Assembly (NCBI RefSeq): GCF_001956985.1
Contig: NZ_CP019082.1
Location: forward strand, 6,138,001-6,202,000
Source of the DNA: Paludisphaera borealis
GTDB taxonomy: Bacteria; Planctomycetota; Planctomycetia; Isosphaerales; Isosphaeraceae
Reading direction: 5' to 3'
Length of the DNA: 64,000 bases
The first letter of the stretch is position 1; every line of letters starts with the position of its first letter. The translations under genes and the position numbers were made by a program. This document shows positions 39,311 through 48,216 of this stretch, piece after piece. The notes under the pieces were generated by a model that saw only the letters and a program-made list of their open reading frames with translations, was not told where the DNA came from and ran no database searches.

Positions 39311-39544
39311 CTACTCCTTGCGATCGGGATCGTGCGGACGTCGACGAGAGGAACCGACTAGGCCGCGCTTCCGGGCGTCGACCAGAGCCCACCAACAATC
39401 GTGTCGTGAGCAATCCCGACCGATCTCCTTGACGTAGCGGGCGTAAAGATCATCGAACGCCGGGGTGTACGGCAGACGGTCGAGCGGTAAAAGCGACTCG
39501 GCGGCAAGCCTAGCAGCGACATCGAGTCTGCGAGCTGAGGTCAT
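39311..39544 (-). CDS. Small protein encoded within the cas operon, 77 aa
   Basis: The ATG at 39542-39544 has AAAGGAGG six bases upstream, a very strong ribosome binding site. The product reads MTSARRLDVAARLAAESLLP, then a PAFDDLYARYV helix and RHDCWWALVDARKRGL. It has two cysteines, no membrane segment and no known domain. It lies between cas3 and cas5c in the same direction, so it may be an accessory CRISPR factor, a regulator or an unrelated passenger. I recall similar small proteins in planctomycetes but cannot confirm a link to CRISPR. Confidence 0.6.
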   Translation of the reverse strand: MTSARRLDVAARLAAESLLPLDRLPYTPAFDDLYARYVKEIGRDCSRHDCWWALVDARKRGLVGSSRRRPHDPDRKE

Positions 39545-39742
39545 GACTGCCTCCTTTGCGAAACTTAAGCATTCAGGCACACGAACGATTGCATCCGGGT
39601 TGTCCGGCCAGTATACTGAGCTTTAGAGTGAAATCAATCGTCGCTGCTCCGGAATCTCGGGATTCTTGCGTCAAGTGTGTCACTTGCGTCTCCGCAGGTG
39701 TGGGTTGAAACGTGTGACTGAATGCTTGTCGGCATTGATATA

Positions 39743-39772
39743 GAGGGCAAGCCTTCGGGCTCGCCCTCTTTT
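39743..39772 (+). terminator. Terminator-like hairpin between cas3 and the small gene
   Basis: GAGGGCaAGCC-TTCG-GGCTcGCCCTC followed by TTTT on the plus strand: an 11-pair stem with one mismatch and a UUCG-type loop. The T tract is on the strand opposite to the cas genes, so for cas transcription it is only a hairpin. It may reduce read-through from cas3 or stop antisense transcripts. Confidence 0.6.
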
Positions 39773-39801
39773 AATTCCCGGAAATCGAGTCCGTCTCCGA
39801 A

Positions 39802-42114
39802 TCACAGAGTCAACAGTTCGAGATCCAGCCCGACCGCCTCGAAGGTCAGGCCGAGCTTGGGGTCGTAGGCGATCGTGTTAGCCAGGTAGTAGCGGCCGTG
39901 GAAGTCGAGCAGCACCTGGTTGTTCAGCAGTTTGATCAATGCCTGGTCGTACACGGCGACGGTGTAGCGCTGGGCTTTGCGGTCGAACGCACGGAGCTCA
40001 CCTGGGGGGGGCTCGTCGGGCATCTGTTGCAGCTCGTGGATCAGCTCGCGACCGCGTTCGCTGTAGGGGACGAGGATTGGCGTCTGGGCATCGTCGATGA
40101 GGCGGTATGCATCAGCGGCTTCGCGGAACTGGTGGTGGGGCCAATCGCCGTTTTCGCCGCCGAAGCAGCGCATGACGCTGCGTCCTTCTCGCCCTCGATC
40201 CCAGCCGTGGCCGTCGTCACCGCCTTGATGCCAGTAGTGCAATCCGAAGTAGGCTTCTATCGCTTCCGGGGACAGCAGATCGTCCTGGTGTTCGGGCGTG
40301 ACTTCCCGGAAATGCATCGCGCCGATCTCGATCATTCGACTCGTTGGATACGCCTTGGCGTCGTAATCGAAGACGACGACCTGCCCGAGCCTGGGGCGGC
40401 CATTCGCGTCGAGCAACGTTCCTTCTCGATTCGCCCGACCGGCAGCTTGCGCAACGGAATCGAGCCCCGCCGCGGCGCGGGCGACGAACGGGAAATCGAC
40501 GTCCACGCCCGCTTCGATGACCTGAGTCGAGACGACTCGGCAGGGCGAGCCGCCTTTCAGCCTTAACCGGATCTCATTCAGGACGTCGCTCCGGTGGGCC
40601 GCGCATATGCCGGCGCTGAGATGCAGGGCGTCCGGATCGGCGAGCAGCTTGAGCAGATCGGCGGCGTGCTTGCGCGAGTTCACGATGCACAGACAACGCT
40701 CCTCGCGTCGGAGTCGTTCCACGAGCTGCTCGTTCGAGAGCTTGCCGACCGACGTCACTTCCGTCCGCCGCAACGCCTGGTGGAGTGTTCGGGGCTCGTC
40801 GATGATAGGTCTGACCCCGGCCAGGCCGATGGGGAACTGGTCGCGTTTCTCGATCGCCGGTTGCGTCGCCGTGCAAAGGAGCACGGTCACGCCGTAGTTC
40901 AGCACCAACTCCTCGAGTGCGGCCAGGGTCGGGGCGAGGAGATTCGGCGGCAACGCCTGCGCCTCGTCCAGGATGATCACGCTTCTCGCGAGCCGGTGGA
41001 GCTTTCGGCAGCGCGACGTCCGGCTCGCGAACAGCGACTCGAAAAGCTGCACGTTCGTCGTCACGATGAGGGGGGAGTCGAAATTCTCGGCGGCGAGGCG
41101 GGAGCGATCGGACTGCCGTTGCGGGTCGTCGGGTTCGAGGTTGCTGTGATGTTCCAGTACTTCGCTCTGTAGATCGTCGCCCAGCGCCTCGCGGAACGTG
41201 TCGGCGGTCTGCTCGATGATGCTCGTGAACGGGATCGCGTAGACCACGCGTCGCAAGTCGTGCTCGACGGCGTGCGTCAACGCGAACGCCAGCGAAGCCA
41301 AGGTCTTGCCGCCGCCGGTGGGGACGTTCAGCGAAAAGAATCCCGGAGCGAGCTTCGCCTTCTCGCGGCACGTCGCTTGCACCTGCCGTCGGTGCCGGTT
41401 GACGGTCGTGTCGCTCGCCTGGCTCTGTATCTTGTCAAGATGTTCGTCGAGGCGGGCGAGCAGTCGGGCCGGCGTCGCTCCCGCACCGGGCCGTTGCGAG
41501 GCGCGCTCGGTGTTCATGAACCACTCGGTCGCCAGGAAGTCGGCGTCGACCAGGCACGAGAAGAGCATGCGGGTGAAGAACCCCACGGCAAAGGCTTGGC
41601 GTTGCCTGCTGCCGGTGGTTCGGAGTTTCGGCGGCTGCGGCAAAGGTCTTGCAAGCAAGTCAGCCGGTGCCGCATCGGTGGGCTCGATACGTTTCTTCAG
41701 CCGCATTGACAGCCCAGCTTCGCCGCCCTCGTCGTCTGGAAGGCCCGCGTGGTGCCCCGCGATGCAATAAGCGATCAGGCGTCCCAGCGAACCCCGGCTC
41801 GCCGCATGCTGGGCCCCGGCGGTTGAATGATCGACCTTACCAGTCATCTCCGAGCCATGTACCGCGTCGCGCAGCCCCGCAGTCGCGCGGATGTAGTTCT
41901 GGAAAGGGATACTGTACTTCCCGAGGTCGTGCCATAAGCCGAGCAGTCGGCCCCATTCCGCGGCGTCGAAGGCTTCAGCGAAGTGCGAGGCGCCCGGGAG
42001 CTCGTCACCGTCGCCGTCAGCCACCCGGGCTAGGTGATCGGGTAGAGACTCCCAGTCTTCTCTGCTGCGGGGAGGAGGAAGAGAATGTGCATAGAAGTTG
42101 GGATCCGACGTCAC
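39802..42114 (-). CDS. cas3: CRISPR-associated helicase-nuclease Cas3 (type I-C)
   Basis: The product is 770 residues with a GTG start at 42112-42114 after GGAGGTGA. The N-terminal HD nuclease domain shows GLWHDLGKYS, SEMTGKVDHS and CIAGHHAGLPD. The SF2 helicase follows with Walker A NVPTGGGKTLAS, FTSIIEQTA, IILDEAQALPP, LLCTATQP and, in the second RecA domain, CIVNSRKHA, STQVIEAGVDVDFP and QAAGRANREG. Cas3 is recruited by Cascade to nick and degrade the target strand. The AT-rich stretch upstream (about 42180-42235) is the likely promoter of the operon. Confidence 0.97.
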   Translation of the reverse strand: MTSDPNFYAHSLPPPRSREDWESLPDHLARVADGDGDELPGASHFAEAFDAAEWGRLLGLWHDLGKYSIPFQNYIRATAGLRDAVHGSEMTGKVDHSTAGAQHAASRGSLGRLIAYCIAGHHAGLPDDEGGEAGLSMRLKKRIEPTDAAPADLLARPLPQPPKLRTTGSRQRQAFAVGFFTRMLFSCLVDADFLATEWFMNTERASQRPGAGATPARLLARLDEHLDKIQSQASDTTVNRHRRQVQATCREKAKLAPGFFSLNVPTGGGKTLASLAFALTHAVEHDLRRVVYAIPFTSIIEQTADTFREALGDDLQSEVLEHHSNLEPDDPQRQSDRSRLAAENFDSPLIVTTNVQLFESLFASRTSRCRKLHRLARSVIILDEAQALPPNLLAPTLAALEELVLNYGVTVLLCTATQPAIEKRDQFPIGLAGVRPIIDEPRTLHQALRRTEVTSVGKLSNEQLVERLRREERCLCIVNSRKHAADLLKLLADPDALHLSAGICAAHRSDVLNEIRLRLKGGSPCRVVSTQVIEAGVDVDFPFVARAAAGLDSVAQAAGRANREGTLLDANGRPRLGQVVVFDYDAKAYPTSRMIEIGAMHFREVTPEHQDDLLSPEAIEAYFGLHYWHQGGDDGHGWDRGREGRSVMRCFGGENGDWPHHQFREAADAYRLIDDAQTPILVPYSERGRELIHELQQMPDEPPPGELRAFDRKAQRYTVAVYDQALIKLLNNQVLLDFHGRYYLANTIAYDPKLGLTFEAVGLDLELLTL

Positions 42115-43050
42115 GGTTCACCTCCCTGATTCCTGACGAAGAGTGTCTGCTCGTGCCCTTCGCTTAACCTAAAGCGCCGTCGTTTGGCTTGAGAACTTTT
42201 CAGAAAAAATCTAGCGGGTTCGTCGTCTTTTGACTTCAGGACTCAGCAGATTAACCTCACCTGCCGCTGCAGGTTGACGATGCGAAGGACTCGGCGGTGC
42301 TGGACGCCGGCCGGCTCGCTCGCGAAATCCTTGCATCGGGCCGGCTCGTCAATTCACCAGGAGAAGTGGGTACCCGTCACGGTCTCCTGGGAACAGCCCG
42401 TTCCCGAAGTCGATCATCGGCCGCGGAGGCCAGCCTGAGGCGATTGCACGGCATGGGGGACTTTCGGATGAAGTGGATGCGGCCGCATGGGGCCGTTTAC
42501 CGCACGACGGCCGCGGACGCGAGCGATCTGATCGCGAAGATCGTTACGGGCCCCGACATACTGATCTCCGCCGGCGAGGGCCGTTCCATGCGCTCGTCGC
42601 CGCCCATCTTGGCTTGCGGGCTGATCCACCTGGTTCTCGCCTATTCGTTGCACGGCTAGCTCGTACAGGTCCGCCAGGACTTCTTCCGCGACCCGGGCAT
42701 GGACCATTTTCAGAACCGCATCATCGAGACGGAGATGCCCGCGATCCGCCAGGACTTCAGCCTGCGGCGCACGAACCACGCCGGCGCCGGCCCGGGCGAG
42801 ATCGGCGGGCGGGTGGAGAACTCGCGGCGGCAGGCCTGCTACGTGATGCCGCTGGGCAGGCCCCGACCTGCGTCTACGCGATCTCCCCCTCCGGCAAGCT
42901 GACGCAGCGCCGCATCGGCTTGCGCGGCGTGGGCTACGCCGGCGTCTTCGACTCCAGGCGCCACGCCTGGCGCGTCTGGTCCTCGTTGGCGTTCCGCGTC
43001 TGGGGGGAGACGACCTGGGCCAGGCCATATTCGACTGGATGTCGAGCGAC
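42115..43050. other. Decayed DNA upstream of cas3, no intact gene
   Basis: Open frames on the plus strand change frame repeatedly: 42297-42659 (RMKWMRPHGAVYRTTAADASD), 42699-42902 (MDHFQNRIIETEMPAIRQDF), and a fragment ending GDDLGQAIFDWMSSD at a stop at 43051. They look like pieces of one or more broken plus-strand genes of unknown family. The part next to 42115 must also hold the cas promoter. Confidence 0.4.
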
Positions 43051-43053
43051 TAG

Positions 43054-43593
43054 CGGGCGCGCGGAGCCGAGACGGCCGTCCTGCTTCGGCTCGACGGCGC
43101 GGTGCACGACCGGAGCTTTCGCTACGAGGCCCTCGAACGCCTCGTCACCGATCGCACGGGCGACGGCCAGACCTACGAGCTGCAGGGGGGAGGAGCACTG
43201 TTCGAGCGGCTGAAGGAGGAGCCCGGCCTGACGCGCCAAGGACTCCACCAGCGGCTGCTGAAGGTCGGCGACCAGGGGCTGGCCGAGTACTTCCACCGGC
43301 ACGAGATGCACCGGTGGTGGAACCGCCCCATCGCCGGCAAGAACCTCGGCCGCGCGACGCTCCGGTTCGACGGCCAAACGCCTTACGCGACCTGGTTCGA
43401 CGAGGAGGCCGGCGAGATCGGCGGCCTCCTCCGGCGGGTCGACCCGCCCGACCCACACTGCCCTCACTACGGGGACGACGTGGGCGGGCTGTTGAAGAGA
43501 GGCCGGTCCCGGCCGACGTCGATTAACGTTAATCGCCCCGGTCCCGACGAACGAGGGCTCGGAACGACCGAAGTCGGTCGCGATCGTCCATGA
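43054..43593 (+). pseudogene. Fragment of an unidentified gene
   Basis: The frame is open from a stop at 43051 to 43593. It reads LLRLDGAVHDRSFRYEALER, RLKEEPGLTRQGLHQRLLKV, FHRHEMHRWWNRPIAGKN and PHCPHYGDDVGGLLKRG, then runs through palindrome copy 3. The amino-acid pattern is protein-like up to about 43500, but there is no good start (GTG 43102 at best). I do not recognise it. It is probably the tail of a decayed gene. Confidence 0.4.
43521..43534. repeat. Dispersed palindrome, copy 3
   Basis: Perfect GATTAACGTTAATC inside CGATTAACGTTAATCG, with GC-rich flanks, in the non-coding stretch between cas3 and the UvrA2-like gene. Confidence 0.85.
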
Positions 43594-44075
43594 GGGATCA
43601 TCTCGCCGAGACGAAGGCGGATGCCGGCCTCGATGATCGGGCTGCGGATCGGCGAGATGGAGGGATTCGGCGGGGAGACGGACCGGCCGGCCTTGACCGC
43701 CCCCCTCGCTCCGTTCCCGTCTCGCCACGACGCGGGCGACGACTCGTCGCCGGGGGAGCGCCGGGCTGCTGCGGAACGTCTGGAAGTCGCGACGGCCGAC
43801 GTACGCCGCCGACTCGAGCTGCGAGACGGCCCGGGGGAGGAGCCGCTCGCCGAGCCGGCGGAGACGGCGGCGCTCGGCGAGCCGTTCGTGATCATGGGGT
43901 GGCGTCGGGGATTGGGACGGCGCGGTCGCCGTGCGACGGCCCCGGGCAAAGCGCGGCCCTGCGGGGAAGACGCCCGGAATTGAGACGGCCTGGTGCTTCG
44001 ATTGCCACCCCGACGCGACTCATGACGGGTAAGATGGAACGGGCCGAATCCGACGTTCCACTCGACACGACCCAT

Positions 44076-44203
44076 AGAGCAATTTTGCTTTGACCGTATC
44101 GGTTGACGGCCTGATCCCTGTCGTGTAGCTGAGGCGGAACTGGCCCGCCCGTAACGGTGCTGAGGCAAAACATCAAGCGATACGGTCAAAGCAAAACCGC
44201 TCT
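44076..44203. mobile_element. 128-bp MITE with TA target-site ends
   Basis: Two 33-bp inverted repeats (44076-44108 and 44171-44203) match at 29 positions. Both ends read AGAGC..TTTTGCTTTGACCG inward. The outermost base pairs with its neighbour as TA on each side (cca-TA-GAGC ... GCTC-TA-gcg), the target duplication expected of IS630/Tc1-type transposition. The inner 62 bases encode nothing, so this is a non-autonomous miniature element. It ends 20 bases before the UvrA2-like start codon. Confidence 0.85.
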
Positions 44204-44223
44204 AGCGACGGCGAGCCTCCCGC

Positions 44224-46764
44224 ATGGAAACCGACGGTCCAGGTCAGAGAGTGGCGAGTCCGGAGTTCACGGGCTTCGTCCGCGTGCGCGGGGCGAGGGA
44301 GCACAACCTCAAGAACGTCGATCTCGAGATTCCGCGGGACGCCCTCGTCGTCTTCACGGGCGTCTCCGGGTCGGGCAAGTCGTCGTTGGCGTTCGGCACG
44401 CTCTACGGGGAGGCGCAGCGGCGTTATCTCGAATCCGTCTCGCCCTACGCCCGGCGGCTTTTCCACCAACTCGGCGTCCCCGAGGTTGACGAGATCGACG
44501 GCCTGCCTCCCGCCGTTGCCCTGCAGCAGCAGCGTGGCTCGCCATCCACCCGATCTTCAGTCGGCAGCGTCACCACGCTCTCCAACCTGCTGCGGATGCT
44601 CTACTCGCGGGCCGGGGACTACCCTCCCGGGCAGTCGATCCTCTACGCCGAGTCGTTCTCGCCCAACACGCCCGAGGGCGCGTGCCCCGACTGCCACGGG
44701 CTGGGCCGGGTCTATGAGGTGACCGAGCGGTCAATGGTGCCGGACGACTCCCTGACGATCCGCGAGCGAGCCGTCGCCGCGTGGCCGACCGCATGGCACG
44801 GGCAAAACCTGCGCGAGATCCTGATGACGCTCGGCTACGACGTCGATCAACCCTGGCGCGACCTGCCGCAGGAGGATCGCGACTGGATCCTGTTCACCGA
44901 CGAGCAGCCGACCGTGCCCGTCTATTCGGGCTACACGGCGGAAGAGGTGAAGAGGGCCCTCAAGCGGAAGGATGAGCCGAGCTACCAGGGGACTTTCACG
45001 AGCGCCCGGCGGCACGTTCTGCATACATTCGCCACCACGCAGAGCCCGCTGATGAAGAAGCGGGCTATGCAGTACATGCTGAGCGGCGAATGCCCTCTTT
45101 GCCAAGGCAAGCGGCTCCGTTGCGAGTCGCTGGGCGTGAAGTTCGCCGGGCTCGATATAGCGGACATTTCCCGCGTCCCGCTGGCCCGGCTCGCGGACAT
45201 TCTGCGCCCGTACGCGGAGGGGACGGCCGCCGGACTGAAGAGGCTGGCGACGAAACACCCGGAGAAACTACTGGTCGTCCGGCGGATCGCCCAGGACCTC
45301 GCGGGGAGGCTCGCCGTTCTGAGCGACCTCGGGCTCGGCTATCTCTCGCTGGAACGGAGCACGCCTACGCTCTCGCCGGGCGAACTCCAGAGATTACGGC
45401 TGGCCACACAGGTCCGCTCCAACCTGTTCGGCGTGGTCTACGTCCTCGACGAGCCGTCGGCGGGGCTCCACCCGGCGGACACAGAGGCGCTCTTGCGGGC
45501 TCTTGATCGCCTGAAGGCCTCCGGGAACTCGTTGTTCGTCGTCGAGCACGATCTCGACGTGATACGCCATGCCGACTGGATCGTCGACGTAGGGCCCGCC
45601 GCGGGCGAACAGGGAGGTTTCGTGCTCTACAGCGGGCCGCCCGAAGGGCTGCGGAGCGTCGAGTCGTCCCAGACCCGCCGGCACCTCTTCGGCGGCGCCT
45701 CGCCGCTGCGACGGGAGCAGCGGACGCCGACGGGATGGTTGCGGCTGGCCGACGTGACCCGGAACAACCTGCACCGGGTGGAGGCCGCATTCCCTCTGGG
45801 CCTGTTCACGTGCGTGACCGGCGTCTCGGGCTCGGGCAAGTCGAGCCTGGTGAGTCAGGCGTTGGTCGAGCTCGTGGCGGAGCAGCTCGGCCATAAGCTC
45901 CCCATGGACGAGGAGGAGGGCTCGGAGCTGGAGCGCCCGGCGGCGGCCGCCCTCGACGGCCGGGTCACGGCCGGTATGGAAGGCGTTAAACGTCTAGTTC
46001 GGGTCGACCAGAAGCCGATCGGGCGCACGCCGCGCTCCAACCTGGCCACCTACACGGGTTTGTTCGACCACATCCGCAAGCTGTTCGCGGCGACCAAGGC
46101 GGCCAGGGCCCGTCACTACGACGCCGGGCGATTCTCGTTCAACGTCGCCAAGGGACGCTGCGAGAATTGCGAGGGAGAGGGCTTCGTGATGGTCGAGCTG
46201 CTCTTCCTGCCCAGCGTCTACGCGCCGTGCCCGGTCTGCCACGGAGCCCGTTACAACGCGGAGACGCTTGAGATCAGAGTCCGCGGCAAGAGCATCGCCG
46301 ACGTACTGGGGATGACGGTCGACGCTTCCTGCGATTTCTTCGCCGAGGAGCCGCAGGTGCTCCGCTCCCTCATCGTCCTGCGTGAGGTCGGGCTGGGCTA
46401 CATCCGACTCGGCCAGCCCGCGACCGAACTCTCCGGCGGCGAGGCGCAGCGGATCAAGCTCGCGACCGAACTGCAACGAATCCAGCGGGGCGACACGCTC
46501 TACGTCCTCGACGAGCCCACCACCGGACTCCATCCGGCGGACGTGGACAAGCTCATGGCGCAGCTCGACGGGCTGGTCGAGGCCGGCAACACGGTGATCG
46601 TAGTCGAGCATGAGATGAAGGTCGTCGCGGCGAGCGACTGGGTCGTCGACGTCGGCCCAGGCGCGGGCGACGAGGGCGGGCGCATCGTCGCCTTCGGGCC
46701 GCCCGCGGAGGTGGCCAAAGCGTCAAGTAGCCGGACCGGCTCCTATCTGGCCCGATTCTTGTAG
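44224..46764 (+). CDS. UvrA2-like (class II) excinuclease ABC subunit A paralogue
   Basis: The product is 846 residues, shorter than UvrA (about 940), as in class II UvrA2/DrrC-type proteins that lack the UvrB-binding region. Two ABC ATPase modules are complete: Walker A GVSGSGKSSL twice (residues ~52 and ~540), signature LSPGELQRLRLA in the first half and LSGGEAQRIKLA in the second, and Walker B VYVLDEPSAGLHP and LYVLDEPTTGLHP. Zinc-binding CxxC pairs are CPDCHG, CPLCQG, CENCEG and CPVCHG. It likely binds damaged DNA or drug adducts; such paralogues often give resistance to DNA-damaging compounds. No good ribosome binding site is seen, and the MITE occupies the promoter position. Confidence 0.88.
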   Translation: METDGPGQRVASPEFTGFVRVRGAREHNLKNVDLEIPRDALVVFTGVSGSGKSSLAFGTLYGEAQRRYLESVSPYARRLFHQLGVPEVDEIDGLPPAVALQQQRGSPSTRSSVGSVTTLSNLLRMLYSRAGDYPPGQSILYAESFSPNTPEGACPDCHGLGRVYEVTERSMVPDDSLTIRERAVAAWPTAWHGQNLREILMTLGYDVDQPWRDLPQEDRDWILFTDEQPTVPVYSGYTAEEVKRALKRKDEPSYQGTFTSARRHVLHTFATTQSPLMKKRAMQYMLSGECPLCQGKRLRCESLGVKFAGLDIADISRVPLARLADILRPYAEGTAAGLKRLATKHPEKLLVVRRIAQDLAGRLAVLSDLGLGYLSLERSTPTLSPGELQRLRLATQVRSNLFGVVYVLDEPSAGLHPADTEALLRALDRLKASGNSLFVVEHDLDVIRHADWIVDVGPAAGEQGGFVLYSGPPEGLRSVESSQTRRHLFGGASPLRREQRTPTGWLRLADVTRNNLHRVEAAFPLGLFTCVTGVSGSGKSSLVSQALVELVAEQLGHKLPMDEEEGSELERPAAAALDGRVTAGMEGVKRLVRVDQKPIGRTPRSNLATYTGLFDHIRKLFAATKAARARHYDAGRFSFNVAKGRCENCEGEGFVMVELLFLPSVYAPCPVCHGARYNAETLEIRVRGKSIADVLGMTVDASCDFFAEEPQVLRSLIVLREVGLGYIRLGQPATELSGGEAQRIKLATELQRIQRGDTLYVLDEPTTGLHPADVDKLMAQLDGLVEAGNTVIVVEHEMKVVAASDWVVDVGPGAGDEGGRIVAFGPPAEVAKASSSRTGSYLARFL

Positions 46765-47067
46765 GGCCCTTACGCCAGCCGAAGCGGACACGCTTGAGTT
46801 GCCCAATTGGCTCCTATGGGTCGTCGGCGTCGAGTCGGAAGCTGATGCCGGCGGCACCGGAGTCGTCACGTTCGACCAGGCTTGAGCTTGGACGAGCGAC
46901 GGCGAGTCGCTGTGGACGGGATGCCACTCGGCACCCTGGCTGTACAGCGTTGTCCGGCGGTCGAGCGACTGCAGCTCGGCAGGAACGGGAATGGACTGAA
47001 AAGCGGTGAAAATGGGGTTGGGCGCAACGGCGATGATGGTGGAATCCACTTGTTGGTTGACTTGCGA

Positions 47068-47099
47068 CCACGGCCCGGGCACCTCCGGCCGTGGTTTTT
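47068..47099 (+). terminator. Intrinsic terminator
   Basis: CCACGGCC, an 11-base loop, GGCCGTGG, then TTTTT. It lies 300 bases beyond the UvrA2-like stop, so it may end that transcript or a lost gene before it. Confidence 0.75.
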
Positions 47100-47138
47100 G
47101 ATTTGATGGAGATGTACGAAACGGCCGGGGGGACGGTC

Positions 47139-47152
47139 GATTAACGTTAGTC
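47139..47152. repeat. Dispersed palindrome, copy 4 (one mismatch)
   Basis: GATTAACGTTAGTC within a GC-rich context, between the UvrA2-like gene and the KilA-N remnant. Confidence 0.8.
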
Positions 47153-47565
47153 GCCCTGGTCAGGCGCGGAAGGGGCGGGATGTGTGATCAGGCGATTGCG
47201 GCGAGTCGAACGAACGGGCCGGTCGCCAGGGAACGGAGGTCTTGGGGATGCGCCCCCTTGGGACGTCCGTCATGTGGGGACGTTCGCCGTTTGGGCTCAA
47301 GTCCGCGTCGCGGCCACCGGCCACGGGCCGTCGGCCGCCGACGACTACGACACCCTGGGCGAGCTGGAAGTCCGGCTCGGCCGCGTCTCGTCGACCGTCC
47401 GGTCGCCGATCGCCAGTCCCATCGCGTCCTCCGACTGATCCTCGGGGCGGACGCAGCCTCCCAGGGTTTTCGGATCGGGTGGGTTTCTTCCCGGCCGCTT
47501 TCGAGCGGCTCCAAAGAATTCGGCCTTCTCGCCGATATCCAGAGGAACCGACTTCGAGCACCGAA

Positions 47566-48002
47566 CTCCGGGTCTCCTTCGTCCACGCTCACCGCTACAT
47601 CGCTCGGAACGAGGGCGGGCAGGTCAGCCTGACCGACCTCTGGAAGGCTGCGGGCGCCGACGCGTATTGCAAACCGGCCGAGTGGCGGTGGTAGCGGCTC
47701 AGCTCCGCGATCCTTCAGGTCGTCAACGCGTGCTTCGTGCGCTACGTAAAGGAAGTGCGCGACTCCGAACTCAAGGTCGAGCACGCCTTCAATTACTGGC
47801 GGGCGCGCGGCGAGGTCGAGGGCTGGATCGTGGAGCTCTATCGCGGCCTGCTCGACCGCCGCGTGCGGTCCGGCACGCTCGACGAGCGCGGTTGCAAGCG
47901 GCGCCCGTGGGACAACGCCGAGGCCAAGATCAGCGACATCGGCAACTTGGCGGCCCTCGGCAAGACGGCCAAGGAGTACAAGGCGGACGCGGACGAGAGG
48001 CC
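47566..48002 (+). pseudogene. Broken KilA-N/Bro-type phage protein gene
   Basis: The frame reads RYIARNEGGQVSLTDLWKAAG then KPAEWRW, the KilA-N pattern (VSLTDLWKAAG..KPSEW), and is cut by a TAG at 47692-47694. The same frame continues with VVNACFVRYVKEVRDSELKV, HAFNYWRARGEVEGWIVELY and ISDIGNLAALGKTAKEY. KilA-N proteins are typical of phages and mobile elements. The single in-frame stop and lack of a clear start make this a pseudogene. A block of repeated GGAGTCCC units (about 48010-48040) follows. Confidence 0.6.
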
Positions 48003-48216
48003 GGGACTTCGGGAGTCCCGGAGTCCCGTGAGTCCCGGGCAGTGGGAGGTCGGCGGGGAGACTCGCCATAGAGGGCGGAGGGGGCGTGCGTTGTGTGGAC
48101 GCCGCGGGGCGGGGCGCGTGGATAGACCTTGGGCGCCGCGTCCTCTCGTCGACGGCCCCGACCCGTCGAACGATCGCCTCTACTCGCCCGAAAACCGCCG
48201 ACTCGGTCCTAGGGCG

